Position numbers and translations under genes: made by a program | Notes under the pieces: model-generated | What the model was told of the DNA's origin: nothing | Databases searched by the model: none | The model's input: the letters and a program-made list of their open reading frames with translations, nothing else | Assembly (NCBI GenBank): GCA_964624765.1 | Contig: CAZUZO010000006.1 | Location: 1-43,322, forward strand | DNA length: 43,322 bases | Direction of reading: 5' to 3' | Source of the DNA: JAGTVB01 sp964624765 | GTDB lineage: Bacteria > Pseudomonadota > Gammaproteobacteria > HK1 | Shown: positions 8,174-17,059 of the stretch, piece by piece | Position numbering within the stretch: the first letter of the stretch is position 1 | Layout of the letters: every line of letters starts with the position of its first letter

Positions 8174-8446
8174 ATGAAATGGCTTAACCCTGCTCTGCTA
8201 GGACTGTTGGCCATCCTACAGTATCGACTGTGGGTTGGTGATGATGGCTTGGTTCAGGTGCAACGTTTGCAGCAAGCCATCGCAGTGCAACAGTTAGAAA
8301 ACTCGAAATCGCGGGGGCGAAACGCTAAGTTGGGAGCAGAGGTGGCGGATCTTAAGGAGGGGCTGGAGATCATCGAAGCGTTGGCTCGGCGAGAGCTTGG
8401 AATGATCGCCCAGGGTGAGACTTTCTACCAGCTCCTCGATGATTAG
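8174..8446 (+). CDS. ftsB: Cell division protein FtsB
   Basis: A 90-aa bitopic inner-membrane protein of the FtsQLB subcomplex, which links divisome assembly to septal peptidoglycan synthesis. An N-terminal membrane helix (about 4-20) is followed by a periplasmic coiled coil (about 27-70, rich in leucine, glutamine and glutamate) and the RRELGMI...GE segment typical of FtsB. The position between eno and ispD is the classical gammaproteobacterial location. The ribosome binding site is weak. ispD follows after 28 bp. Confidence 0.92.
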   Translation: MKWLNPALLGLLAILQYRLWVGDDGLVQVQRLQQAIAVQQLENSKSRGRNAKLGAEVADLKEGLEIIEALARRELGMIAQGETFYQLLDD

Positions 8447-8474
8447 TTGCCTTGGCGGATAAGGACGCTCGGTG

Positions 8475-9179
8475 ATGCATAGCCGTTACTGGGCGGTCTT
8501 GCCTGCCGCTGGGGTAGGCCAGCGTATGGGCGCTCAGATCCCCAAGCAATACCTAACGCTGATGGATAGGCCGATCATCTGGCACTCCGTTTCCCGGCTG
8601 TGTGCCCACCCAGCGATTTGCGGTGTCGTGGTCGTGCTCGCGTCCCATGACCGCTGGTGGCCAGGTGTCAGCTTCGAGAGCTCGAAACCGGTGCTGCGGG
8701 TTCAAGGGGGCGCTGAACGTTGCCACTCGGTGTTAAACGGCATCGAGGCGCTTGGCGATCGAGCCGAGCCGACGGATTGGATTCTGGTGCACGATGCGGT
8801 TCGGCCCTGCGTGCGACCGAGCGATCTCGATCGATTGATCACAACGCTGGCGGAGCATCCGGTGGGAGGCCTTTTAGGGGTGCCGGTCCGGGATACGATA
8901 AAGCGTGCGGAGGCCGGCACCATGGTCAAGGAGACCATCAGTCGGCAAGGGCTGTGGCACGCGATGACACCGCAGATGTTTCGCCGGGGGCCATTGGAAC
9001 AAGCGCTGCGTACGTGCATTGCGCGAGGTATCTTGGTGACGGACGAAGCGCAAGCGATGGAGCTGGCTGGGAATACTCCGCAACTCGTGGAAGGCTCTCC
9101 AGACAATATCAAGATTACCTGTCGGACGGATCTCGCGCTAGCCGAATGGTTCTTGAGTCATCAGGGAATCGCGCTATGA
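8475..9179 (+). CDS. ispD: 2-C-methyl-D-erythritol 4-phosphate cytidylyltransferase
   Basis: It transfers CMP from CTP to methylerythritol phosphate in the non-mevalonate isoprenoid pathway. The protein is 234 aa. The CTP-binding motif AAGVGQRMGAQIPKQY lies at about residues 11-26, and VHDAVRPC is the conserved DAxRP loop. The ATG at 8475 has AAGGA 9 bases upstream; a GTG directly before it (8472) is an alternative. The stop codon overlaps the ispF start (ATGA), so translation is probably coupled. Confidence 0.96.
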   Translation: MHSRYWAVLPAAGVGQRMGAQIPKQYLTLMDRPIIWHSVSRLCAHPAICGVVVVLASHDRWWPGVSFESSKPVLRVQGGAERCHSVLNGIEALGDRAEPTDWILVHDAVRPCVRPSDLDRLITTLAEHPVGGLLGVPVRDTIKRAEAGTMVKETISRQGLWHAMTPQMFRRGPLEQALRTCIARGILVTDEAQAMELAGNTPQLVEGSPDNIKITCRTDLALAEWFLSHQGIAL

Positions 9180-9649
9180 GGGTGGGGCTGGGTTTTGACG
9201 CCCATCGTTTTGGGGCCAGCCGGCCGCTCGTTCTCGGCGGCGTTGTGATTCCTTTCCAACAAGGGCTTGCCGCTCACTCCGACGGGGATGTGCTGGTCCA
9301 TGCCCTGTGCGATGCCTTGCTGGGTGCTATCGCTGGGGGCGATATCGGTCGCCATTTCCCAGACAGCAGCGCCGTTTACCGCGATATCGACAGCCGGATC
9401 TTGCTGCGCAGCGTCGTGGAGCGAATGGATGCCCAAGGTTACCGTCTGGGCAATGCTGATATCGTGGTGATCGCCCAAGCCCCAAAACTGGCTCCCTATA
9501 TCGATTCGATGCGTTCCAATCTTGCCGCCGATTTAAACGTGTCGCCTGAGCACATCAGCATCAAGGCGACCACTACCGAGGGAATGGGTTTCACTGGCCG
9601 CGGTGAAGGCATCGCGGCACAGGCGATAGTGCTTATCAAACGGGTTTGA
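9176..9649 (+). CDS. ispF: 2-C-methyl-D-erythritol 2,4-cyclodiphosphate synthase
   Basis: It cyclises CDP-methylerythritol 2-phosphate to the cyclodiphosphate with release of CMP, two steps after IspD. The protein is 157 aa, the usual length. Zinc-site residues D8 and H10 sit in GFDAHRF, with the third histidine in AHSDGDVLVHAL; DIGRHFPD and the C-terminal ATTTEGMGFTGRGEGI are typical. The ATG overlaps the ispD stop (ATGA), which fixes the start. A strong hairpin lies 15 bp after the stop. Confidence 0.97.
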   Translation: MRVGLGFDAHRFGASRPLVLGGVVIPFQQGLAAHSDGDVLVHALCDALLGAIAGGDIGRHFPDSSAVYRDIDSRILLRSVVERMDAQGYRLGNADIVVIAQAPKLAPYIDSMRSNLAADLNVSPEHISIKATTTEGMGFTGRGEGIAAQAIVLIKRV

Positions 9650-9664
9650 AGACCCTTAGCAGGC

Positions 9665-9690
9665 CATGGTCAGGAAATGTCCTGACCATG
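9665..9690 (+). terminator. Hairpin after ispF
   Basis: CATGGTCAGGA pairs perfectly with TCCTGACCATG over 11 bp around a 4-base loop. The following sequence CGCGTCGTTTTACC has only a short T tract, so it may end or protect the pyrG-ispF region transcripts. Confidence 0.55.
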
Positions 9691-9810
9691 CGCGTCGTTT
9701 TACCACCGGCTTTTCCACTCTGGGCGGCTTGTAGCCCCGCTCCTTTGCCTAGGGGGACGTCGTGAAAAATGTCTGTGTGGCACTTACAGCTAGCATCCCC
9801 CGCCGGCAAA

Positions 9811-9935
9811 CTCCTCAGACGTTATGAGAAAAACCTGCTACACAACCCAATAGCGGCGTTGGGCGGTGCTCGCTCCTCTCGTTCCTTGCCTATCCATGTT
9901 CCGTCGCTGTGCGCCGCCTGTTTCGTGATGCCGGC
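9811..9935 (-). repeat. Repeat family B, degenerate copy B1
   Basis: CTCAGACGTTATGAGAAAAACCTGCTACACAACC, read as CTCAGACGTT then AAAAACCTGCTAC, followed by GCGGCGTTGGGCGGTGCTCG, matches the left part of B2. The distal half is diverged. It fills most of the 9650-9965 gap; the preceding 9745-9790 has only a faint likeness to family C. Confidence 0.6.
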
Positions 9936-9965
9936 ACCTGCGAGATTCTTAAATAAACCCGCCTG

Positions 9966-10862
9966 TTAGGCGACCGGGCGCGTTAGCGCTGGGTTTTGCA
10001 CCGGTGGCTTGCTCGAATAATCGTAAAAACCTAATCCGGTCTTGCGCCCCAGATAGCCGAGTTGAACCAACCGCGTCAGGGTATGCGGAGTGGACATGTG
10101 CGGCTGATGAATATCTCGGTAGATATTCTCCGACATGGCCTCGACCACATCTAGGCCGATGTAATCAGCCAAAGCGAAGGGGCCCATAGGATGGCTGGCG
10201 CCGGCCGTCATGGCGTAATCGATGGTCTCGATGGTACCGGTACCCATCTCTAAGAGACGGATAGCACTGAGCATGTACGGTGTGAGCAGACGGTTCACGA
10301 TGAATCCCGTGGTATCCTGAACCACGACCGGATCCTTATTGATTCTCTTGCAGAACGCCTTGAGGGTGCTGACCGTCTCCTCGGAGGTTTCGAAGGCATG
10401 GATCACTTCAACGAGCTTCATGACCGGTGCTGGGTTGAAGAAATGCAGTCCTGCTACGCGGTGGCGTTCTTGGCACACCGCCATCATGGCGGTAACGGAC
10501 AGGGTCGAGGTATTCGTCGCAATGAGCGCCGTCTTGCTCAGGATATCTTCTAGCCGCCGAAAGAGCGCGGTCTTGACGTCGATGTCTTCCACCACCGACT
10601 CGATGATCAGATCGCAGTCCGCGACGTCGCTCTCGTTGGTCGACAAGTGTAGCCGTGCGAGCGCCGCATCGCGGGCATCCGGTTCGAGTTTGCCTCGTTC
10701 GACTACCCGCTGCAGTGATTTTTCCACCTGCTTGCGCGCCCTGTCGGTGGTGCCGGGCGTTGCTTTGACGGCGACGGTATCGATCCCCGATTGAATGCAG
10801 ACCTGGGCGACGCCAAGTCCCATAGTGCCACAGCCGATGATACCTACTTTGTTGATCTCCAC
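9966..10862 (-). CDS. 3-hydroxyacyl-CoA (3-hydroxybutyryl-CoA) dehydrogenase
   Basis: The 298-aa protein oxidises 3-hydroxyacyl-CoA with NAD+ or works in the reverse direction. It has the N-terminal Rossmann motif GCGTMGLGVAQ (about 10-20), IESVVEDIDVK, and the catalytic histidine in GLHFFNPAPVMKLVE followed by the conserved glutamate. The C-terminal dimer domain has GFIVNRLL and GRKTGLGFYDY. The length fits the single-function Hbd/PaaH group rather than the FadB fusion. The start is GTG at 10862 with GAGAGGA a few bases upstream. No neighbouring beta-oxidation genes are present, so the pathway (fatty acid, polyhydroxybutyrate or aromatic) is open. Confidence 0.92.
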   Translation of the reverse strand: MEINKVGIIGCGTMGLGVAQVCIQSGIDTVAVKATPGTTDRARKQVEKSLQRVVERGKLEPDARDAALARLHLSTNESDVADCDLIIESVVEDIDVKTALFRRLEDILSKTALIATNTSTLSVTAMMAVCQERHRVAGLHFFNPAPVMKLVEVIHAFETSEETVSTLKAFCKRINKDPVVVQDTTGFIVNRLLTPYMLSAIRLLEMGTGTIETIDYAMTAGASHPMGPFALADYIGLDVVEAMSENIYRDIHQPHMSTPHTLTRLVQLGYLGRKTGLGFYDYSSKPPVQNPALTRPVA

Positions 10863-11093
10863 AGTTGCTTTCCTCTCGCCGGTTGCTGCTTAGAGCTTGA
10901 GAATAATTGGAATGCGGGCCACACCAACATGCAAGCGAGTACACGAGCGCTTAGTATGTTGTGCCAGAGCATCCACTATAGTGCCGAAGGAACGGCTACT
11001 CCACGATCTAAGTCAAGAACTTGCGAGATTGCGGCTTGCGCATCGCTGTGGCCGGGTCGGCCTCGGTACGCCAAGCCGCCCGCGTGTCACTGC

Positions 11094-11453
11094 TCAGAGG
11101 TTGCAAAAAACCTGCTACACACCTCAATAGCGGCGTTGGGCGGTGCTCGCTCCTCGCCTATCGATCTGATATGTCTCTCGGCTTCGCGCCGTCCGCCCGG
11201 CTCTCGGGCCGCTCGCGACGGTTTTTTCGGCGTTGGTCATCGTTTCGGCAGCTTGATGACCTATGCCCTTGGGCAGCCGACGCCTTGGGGCAAGGGACGC
11301 CGTGAAGACGTCCCTGTCGGCTTGGTTCCGGCATCCTTGCCGCACACACCCTTGCCACCAAGGGCTTCGGCTGCCGAAGGCTTGGGCGCCAACGGTGTGC
11401 TCCAGAGCAACCCTGACGAAACGATGACCATGGCGGTTTTTTCACAACCTCTT
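11094..11453 (-). repeat. Repeat family B, copy B2, interrupted by a C element
   Basis: Outer parts 11094-11228 and 11435-11453 together form one complete B element: it starts TCAGAGGTTGCAAAAAACC, passes through GGGCGGTGCTCGCTCCTCGC and CGGGCCGCTCGCGACGG, and ends GGTTTTTTCACAACCTCT. The C element at 11229-11434 splits it at GGTTTTTTC, which appears on both sides. The split open frame that crosses this region is not a gene. Confidence 0.88.
11229..11434 (+). mobile_element. Repeat family C, copy C5, inserted into B2 with target duplication
   Basis: A 206-bp element starting GGCGTTGGTCATCGTTTCGG and ending GACGAAACGATGACCATGGC; the ends share the inverted core TGGTCATCGTTTCG. It is flanked by identical GGTTTTTTC at 11220-11228 and 11435-11443 (10 bp if the preceding C is counted). 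Other B copies have GGTTTTTTC once, so this is a target site duplication. No protein is encoded, so a transposase must act in trans. Confidence 0.9.
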
Positions 11454-11565
11454 AGTGGACAGTTCGGAGGAGGGAGGATGTGTCGCAAGGTCCGGAAGCG
11501 GGTAGCGCAGAGCCTCGACAGGCGCCAAGAGCGTGCGCCTCTGGGAGCAGGCATCAGGTTTTGCT

Positions 11566-12126
11566 CTATCGCTTCAGTAAGACGTATACCGCACCCGTAC
11601 CCCCATCGACGGGGCGCGCCGAAGTGAAAGCAATGACTTCGTCGCGCAGCCGCAGCCAGCGATCTAAATTGAGCTTCAGAACCGGGCGTCCCTGATGTGA
11701 CCGGAGCCCTTTGCCGTGGATGATGCGAACGCAGCGCACGCTCTGCGCCCTTGCTTTGCGGAGGAAACCGCTCAACTCGAACTGGGCCACGGGCACCGTC
11801 ATGCCATGCAAGTCCAGTTCAGCACCGACGCTGAAGTGGCCTCGGCGCAACTTGCGTAATAGCTTGTGCTGGAGCCCCGGGCGAATGAAGGCGAGCTCGT
11901 CCCCGGTCTGCGCATCGAAGGCATTCGGAAGGCTGGACAAAGACTCTATGAGAACGTTTTGCTGATCTCGCCGGGTCTGGTGGGGATAGGGGCTAGGTAA
12001 TGGGTGTGTGGGGGCGATTTTCTGCTGTGGTAAGGGAATGACGGGACCCACCGCGCGACGAAATAGCGTCACATCCTCATCATTCAATTGGCGGCCTCTT
12101 CCAGACACCTCTCGCTTGATCAGCAT
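11566..12126 (-). CDS. Smr-domain (MutS2 C-terminal-like) nuclease family protein
   Basis: The 186-aa protein has a basic N-terminal region with prolines (1-60) and a C-terminal Smr domain: LDLHGMT at 104-110, HGKGLRS from 137 and GGTGAVYVLL from 175, the three signature blocks. Smr proteins related to E. coli SmrA/SmrB act on DNA or RNA; SmrB is known to cleave mRNA at collided ribosomes. Which role applies here cannot be decided. The start has GGGAGGT about 4 bases upstream. It is probably monocistronic, with repeats downstream and the SemiSWEET-like gene on the same strand upstream. Confidence 0.9.
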   Translation of the reverse strand: MLIKREVSGRGRQLNDEDVTLFRRAVGPVIPLPQQKIAPTHPLPSPYPHQTRRDQQNVLIESLSSLPNAFDAQTGDELAFIRPGLQHKLLRKLRRGHFSVGAELDLHGMTVPVAQFELSGFLRKARAQSVRCVRIIHGKGLRSHQGRPVLKLNLDRWLRLRDEVIAFTSARPVDGGTGAVYVLLKR

Positions 12127-12285
12127 GGGTACCTCCCGTGCGTCGATTTTTACGAGTAACGACCGATCAGTCCTGGGGAAGTTATTATCGTCATGCGCGG
12201 AGTCCTGATTTCGGGGCCGGGCTAGCGCTAGCGGGCAGGCGGCCCGTTGGCCCGGAGATCGATGACCAAACTGGGACTCGAACGA

Positions 12286-12540
12286 TCAGCCGTTGCGAAT
12301 CTTGAGCACCAGCACTGCCAAGGCCAGCACCAAAGTGGCACCATTGGCGACGATGACGGGCAATAGACCCAGCACGGCTCCATAGACGAGCCACAGGAAA
12401 ACTCCGATAGTGAATAGGACGTACATCCATAGCGAGATGGCGCGCGTATCCTGGGTACGCAATGTGCGCACCACCTGGGGTACGAAAGAAACCGTGGTCA
12501 GAATCGCGGCGATAACGCCTGTCAAGGTGATGGCATCCAA
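12286..12540 (-). CDS. SemiSWEET / MtN3-like small sugar transporter
   Basis: An 84-aa, three-helix membrane protein. The first helix contains the PQ motif in VSFVPQVVRTLRTQ and the S-L-W-M-Y segment that opens helix 2; both are characteristic of bacterial SemiSWEETs, which form dimers and allow sugar diffusion through the inner membrane. The length is usual (80-100 aa). No clear ribosome binding site is seen. Upstream, 12541-12821 holds no gene I can support. Confidence 0.85.
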   Translation of the reverse strand: MDAITLTGVIAAILTTVSFVPQVVRTLRTQDTRAISLWMYVLFTIGVFLWLVYGAVLGLLPVIVANGATLVLALAVLVLKIRNG

Positions 12541-12821
12541 CGTTGGGTACCGCGCTGACTCGTTGCGCCTTCAATCGCTGCCTACCCCTATGTTATTGAA
12601 CATTTTCAGGACCGGCAAAGTCTACTTCACGCACCGTGGCTCAGCGTTGCCCGATGTCGTCATGTTCGACGTCAATTATTTTGGCCGGCCACCTTGACCG
12701 CCAAGCGCTGGGCCACGACGACGGTGGTCTCAACGGAGCGGTGGGAGCGATCCCATTGCTCATGAAGCCGACGATCGACTAGAGACGCGCATGCGTTGCA
12801 CCGCGCGGGTCGGTGCGTATT

Positions 12822-12848
12822 CTACCCCCACCCAGGACGTGGGGGTAG
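12822..12848 (-). terminator. Hairpin after purL
   Basis: CTACCCCCAC (12822-12831) and GTGGGGGTAG (12839-12848) form a perfect 10-bp GC-rich stem with a 7-base loop, 6 bp beyond the purL stop on the minus strand. A clear T tract is missing, so termination strength is uncertain. Confidence 0.5.
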
Positions 12849-12854
12849 GACGCC

Positions 12855-15800
12855 CTAAGCCACGAACCGGCGCGCATTGCGAAACATGCGCAACCAAGGA
12901 CCGTCCATGCCGTTGTCAGGGGGAGGCCATGAGTACTGAATGGCCCGGAACAACCGTTCGGGATGGGGCATCAGGATGGTGACCCGCCCATCCTCTGTGG
13001 TGAGGCCCGTGATCCCCTCCGGTGAGCCGTTAGGGTTAGCAGGATAGTTTTCAGTCGGTCTGGCGTAGTTGTCGACGTAACGAAGGCAGACCCGCTGGGT
13101 CGCTTGTGCCGCCTGTATTTCGTTAACATCCCTGAATTCTGCCCGGCCTTCGCCGTGGGCGACGACCACGGGCACTAGGGACCCGCTCATGCCTTGCAAC
13201 AGAATCGAGGCAGTGGGCAGGACCTCACAGAGCACTAGACGCGCTTCAAACTGCTCTGAGCGGTTGCGTACGAAGCGTGGCCAGTGATCGGCACCCGGGA
13301 TAAAATCCGCTAGCAACGAGAGCATCTGGCAGCCATTGCATACCCCAAGAGTGAAGGTGTCGGGGCGGGCAAAGAAAGCTGCGAACTGCTCCTGAGCCCG
13401 CGTGTTGTAGCGAACCGAGTGAGCCCATCCTCCCCCAGCACCGAGGACGTCGCCGTAGGAGAAGCCGCCGCAGGCGGCCAAGCCAGCGAAATCACTGAGC
13501 TGGGCTCGTCCCTCGATGAGGTCACTCATGTGGACATCGATGCAGTTGAAACCGGCTCGGTCGAAGGCGGCGGCCATCTCGACGTGGCCGTTGACCCCTT
13601 GTTCGCGGAGCACCGCGAGGCGTGGACGCGTCCCTCCGATGAAAGGGGCACAGATGTCCTCATCGGGTGAGAACGTAGGGCGGGCAAACAGACCTGGATC
13701 GTCCACATCGAGCAGGCGGTCGTATTCCTGCCGGGCGCAGTCGGGATTATCCCGCAGGGCTTGCAAGTGATAAGTGGTCGCAGACCATAATCGGTGGAAA
13801 GCCACTCGCGTTTGCTGTAACAGGTGACGACCGCCGTGAAAAAATACGATGTTGTCGTCGTCGGTGGGATAGCCGATGATGTGCACATGACCTCTGAGGC
13901 CGCTATAACTGGAAAAGGCTGCCAGCACCGCCGGGGCTTCGTCGTGTCGTACCTGAACGACGGCTCCTAGCTCCTCAGAGAACAGCGCCGCTAGCGGGTC
14001 TCCAGCGACATCGTCCAACATCACCCTCAGGCCACAGCGGCTGGCGAAACTCATCTCGCAGAGGGTAACGAAGAGACCACCATCAGATCGGTCATGGTAA
14101 GCGAGCAAGATACCGTCTTCATTGAGTTGCTGCACGGTTGCAAAGAAATCACGGAATGCCTGCGGGTCGTCGAGGTCGGGCGGCACCTCTCCCCACTGGC
14201 TGTAGACTTGAGCCAGTGTCGACCCACCCAGCCGGCATTTCCCTCCACCGAGATCGATGAGCACCAGCGCAGTCTCGGGTGAGTGGCCACGCAGCACGGG
14301 GGTTAGCGTCTTGCGCACATCGGATACCGCGGCGAAGGCCGAGACTATCAGCGAAATGGGCGAGATCACTCTGTGTGCTACCTGGTTAGCATGCCAGAGG
14401 GTTTGCATCGAGAGGGAGTCCTTACCGACCGGTATCGTGATTCCCAACGCGGGACAAAGCTCCGTCGCCACCGCCTGCACGGTGTCGAAAAGCTTGGCGT
14501 CCTCACCGGTGTGACCGCAGGCAGCCATCCAGTTGGCGGAAAGCACGACTTGTGACAGTGACTCGATGCGCGCCGCAGCCAGGTTGGTCAGCGCCTCTCC
14601 CACTGCTATTCGTCCCGAAGCGGGCGCATCCAGCAGCGCCAGGGACGGGCGTTCCCCGATCGCCATCACCTCACCTGTATAGGCGTCGTAACCGCTCGCA
14701 GTGACGGCACAATCGGCTACGGGGGTTTGCCAAGCTCCAACCATCTGGTCGCGAACCACGAGCCCACCCACCGAACGATCACCGATGGTGATGAGAAATG
14801 TCTTGTCGGCAACCGCAGGCGCCTGTAGGACACGTTGTGCGGCTTCGGCTAGGGGTATGTTGGCAATATCCAAGGTCTGGTGGGGCAGCGATTCCCGCAC
14901 GGCACAGCGGGTCATTCGAGGTGGAGCATTGAGTAACAGTGAGATGGGTAGATCGACGGGTATGTTGGCAAACGCGTCATCCTTGATGATGAGTTGTTCA
15001 GTCTCGGTCACCTCCCCGATGACGGCGAAAGGACAGCGCTCGCGTTTGCAGAGTGCCGCAAAGCGCTGCAGGTTTTCGGGCAAAATCGCGAGCACGAATC
15101 GCTCTTGGGCTTCATTGCACCAGATCTCGAGAGGAGACATTCCGGGATCGACGCTCGGGATAGCACGCAGCTGCACCTCTCCGCCACGACCGCTGCCATG
15201 TAGCAACTCGGGGGCTGCGTTCGAGAGGCCGCCGGCTCCCACATCGTGAATCGAGCGAATAGGATTATCCCGTCCCAACTGCCAGCAGCGGTCAATGACC
15301 TCCTGGCAGCGGCGTTGCATCTCGGCGTTGTCGCGCTGTACAGAGGCGAAATCGAGCGCTTCATCTCCCTCCCCGGAGGCGACCGAGGAAGCAGCGCCCC
15401 CTCCCAGACCAATGAGCATTGCGGGGCCTCCGAGGACGACCACCTGAGTGCCAGGGGGGAGCGAGCGTTTGTTGACGTGTTCGTCGGCGATGTTGCCCAG
15501 TCCGCCGGCGAGCATGATGGGTTTATGGTAACCCCATACTTCAGTTCCCTTTGTCCCTGGCACCGGTTGCTCAAGGGTGCGAAAAAAACCCGCTAACACG
15601 GGGCGTCCGAACTCGTTACTATAGTTGGCTGCCCCGATGGGCCCCTCGATCATGATCTGCAGGGCGGAGGCGATGCGAGCGGGTCGCTGGGGCCTCCCTT
15701 CGCACTCCCAAGGTTGGTCAAAGCCAGGAATTCGGAGGTTAGATACAGCGAAACCTACGAGGCCGGCCTTCGAACGTGCGCCTTGACCGGTCGCCGCCTC

Positions 15801-16769
15801 ATCGCGTATTTCGCCGCCAGCGCCGGTTGCGGCACCGGCACGAGGAGAAATGGCGGTCGGATGGTTATGAGTTTCCACTTTCATCAAAATATGCGTGGCA
15901 GCGTTTCGGTATCGATACTCCGCCGTGTCGGGATCGGGTGCAAACCGCGCGGTGACCGGTCCCTTGATGACAGCGGCGTTGTCGACATAGGCGGAGAGAA
16001 TGTGCCGGCTATCTTGAGCGTGGGTATAACGGATCATCTGGAAAAGAGACGCCGGCGCCGCAAGTCCGTCGATGGTCCAGTTGGCGTTGAATATCTTGTG
16101 TCGGCAGTGTTCTGAGTTGGCCTGCGCGAACATCATGAGCTCGATGTCAGTGGGGTTTCGGCCCAGGGCTTGGAAGCTTTTGAACAGGTAATCGATTTCC
16201 GCTTCGCTCAAAGCCAGCCCAAGCTCGGTGTTAGCCGCCGCTAAGGCACGGCGGCCATCTACCGGCTGGATGTCCACCCATCCGAGCGGTTTATGGCTAG
16301 GCAACGTGAAAAGTTCCCCAGGCGCGACAAAACCAGTCCAGGCGGCCTGTGTCATGCGGTCATAGAGAACCGGCTTCAGGGCCTCAAGCTCCTGGTGACC
16401 GAGAGGCGCGCCGGTCTCTGTCTGCAAGTAAAAAATCGTTCCTCGTTCGATGCGCTGTACGGTGTTTAATCCACAGTTGTGGGTGATATCGGTGGCCTTG
16501 CTCGACCAGGGGGACACGGTACCCACACGCGGTGTGACCACTATCAGCTGGCCATACGCGGGTTGCACGAGGGCTCGTGGACCGTAGTCGAGCAGCTGGG
16601 CCAAAACCCTTAGCTGGTGGCCGATGAGTGGGCGATACAGCTGCAGGAAATGCACGAACTCGATTTCGACATCCTGCACCCTGGGCAGAACATTCGAAAG
16701 TTCGTGCTGTAGTCTCGCGCGGCGAAAGGCCGAGAATGCCGGGCGACCCTGAAGATGGACCAGTATCAT
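12855..16769 (-). CDS. purL: Phosphoribosylformylglycinamidine synthase, large fused form
   Basis: This enzyme makes FGAM from FGAR, glutamine and ATP, step four of purine synthesis. At 1304 aa it is the fused gammaproteobacterial form: N-terminal PurS-like domain, linker, two AIRS-like synthetase halves and a C-terminal glutamine amidotransferase. ATP/substrate regions include AQANSEHCRHKIF and KVETHNHPTAISP; IHDVGAGGLSNA follows. In the amidotransferase, GVCNGCQM carries the nucleophile C1144 and MPHPERLF gives H1269 and E1271. All key residues are present. The ribosome binding site is weak. It is downstream of purB, GNAT and a secretin-like gene on the same strand, but a B repeat at 16919-17038 lies between. 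Confidence 0.98.
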   Translation of the reverse strand: MILVHLQGRPAFSAFRRARLQHELSNVLPRVQDVEIEFVHFLQLYRPLIGHQLRVLAQLLDYGPRALVQPAYGQLIVVTPRVGTVSPWSSKATDITHNCGLNTVQRIERGTIFYLQTETGAPLGHQELEALKPVLYDRMTQAAWTGFVAPGELFTLPSHKPLGWVDIQPVDGRRALAAANTELGLALSEAEIDYLFKSFQALGRNPTDIELMMFAQANSEHCRHKIFNANWTIDGLAAPASLFQMIRYTHAQDSRHILSAYVDNAAVIKGPVTARFAPDPDTAEYRYRNAATHILMKVETHNHPTAISPRAGAATGAGGEIRDEAATGQGARSKAGLVGFAVSNLRIPGFDQPWECEGRPQRPARIASALQIMIEGPIGAANYSNEFGRPVLAGFFRTLEQPVPGTKGTEVWGYHKPIMLAGGLGNIADEHVNKRSLPPGTQVVVLGGPAMLIGLGGGAASSVASGEGDEALDFASVQRDNAEMQRRCQEVIDRCWQLGRDNPIRSIHDVGAGGLSNAAPELLHGSGRGGEVQLRAIPSVDPGMSPLEIWCNEAQERFVLAILPENLQRFAALCKRERCPFAVIGEVTETEQLIIKDDAFANIPVDLPISLLLNAPPRMTRCAVRESLPHQTLDIANIPLAEAAQRVLQAPAVADKTFLITIGDRSVGGLVVRDQMVGAWQTPVADCAVTASGYDAYTGEVMAIGERPSLALLDAPASGRIAVGEALTNLAAARIESLSQVVLSANWMAACGHTGEDAKLFDTVQAVATELCPALGITIPVGKDSLSMQTLWHANQVAHRVISPISLIVSAFAAVSDVRKTLTPVLRGHSPETALVLIDLGGGKCRLGGSTLAQVYSQWGEVPPDLDDPQAFRDFFATVQQLNEDGILLAYHDRSDGGLFVTLCEMSFASRCGLRVMLDDVAGDPLAALFSEELGAVVQVRHDEAPAVLAAFSSYSGLRGHVHIIGYPTDDDNIVFFHGGRHLLQQTRVAFHRLWSATTYHLQALRDNPDCARQEYDRLLDVDDPGLFARPTFSPDEDICAPFIGGTRPRLAVLREQGVNGHVEMAAAFDRAGFNCIDVHMSDLIEGRAQLSDFAGLAACGGFSYGDVLGAGGGWAHSVRYNTRAQEQFAAFFARPDTFTLGVCNGCQMLSLLADFIPGADHWPRFVRNRSEQFEARLVLCEVLPTASILLQGMSGSLVPVVVAHGEGRAEFRDVNEIQAAQATQRVCLRYVDNYARPTENYPANPNGSPEGITGLTTEDGRVTILMPHPERLFRAIQYSWPPPDNGMDGPWLRMFRNARRFVA

Positions 16770-16918
16770 CTATGCATTCCGCTGGGGGAGAGTTTCACCC
16801 CGTAGAGTCACTCGATCGCAGTCCGTCAGGCACAAGCTAAGGTGAGACGCTCGGGTTGGGCTGCGGGCTTGTTTGTTAACATACCAGAAATTGCCTGCTG
16901 GGCGCTCGGAGCATGCCT

Positions 16919-17038
16919 GGGAGGTTGTGAAAAAACCGTCGCGAGCGGCACGGCGGCAAGGCGACCGGTGCGCGGCGACGAAATACATCGAGTAAATAGG
17001 CCAGGCCCGAGCACCACCCAACGCAGCTCAGCCACGGG
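16919..17038 (+). repeat. Repeat family B, diverged copy B3
   Basis: It begins GGGAGGTTGTGAAAAAACCGTCGCGAGCGGC, seen as GAGGTTGTGAAAAAACC and CGTCGCGAGCGG, and continues to CCCGAGCACCACCCAACGC. The far terminal repeat is missing. It lies between the purL start and the stop of the gene at 17060-17917, which could separate their transcription. Confidence 0.75.
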
Positions 17039-17059
17039 GAGTGGCGTTGAAGACCGACT

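Noticed and set aside
10791..11627. A 278-aa plus-strand frame
   Set aside because: It runs antisense to the dehydrogenase start and then across repeats B2 and C5; it has no ribosome binding site and no protein-like domain.
12410..12697. 95-aa plus-strand frame
   Set aside because: It is antisense to the SemiSWEET-like gene over its first half and has no family features.
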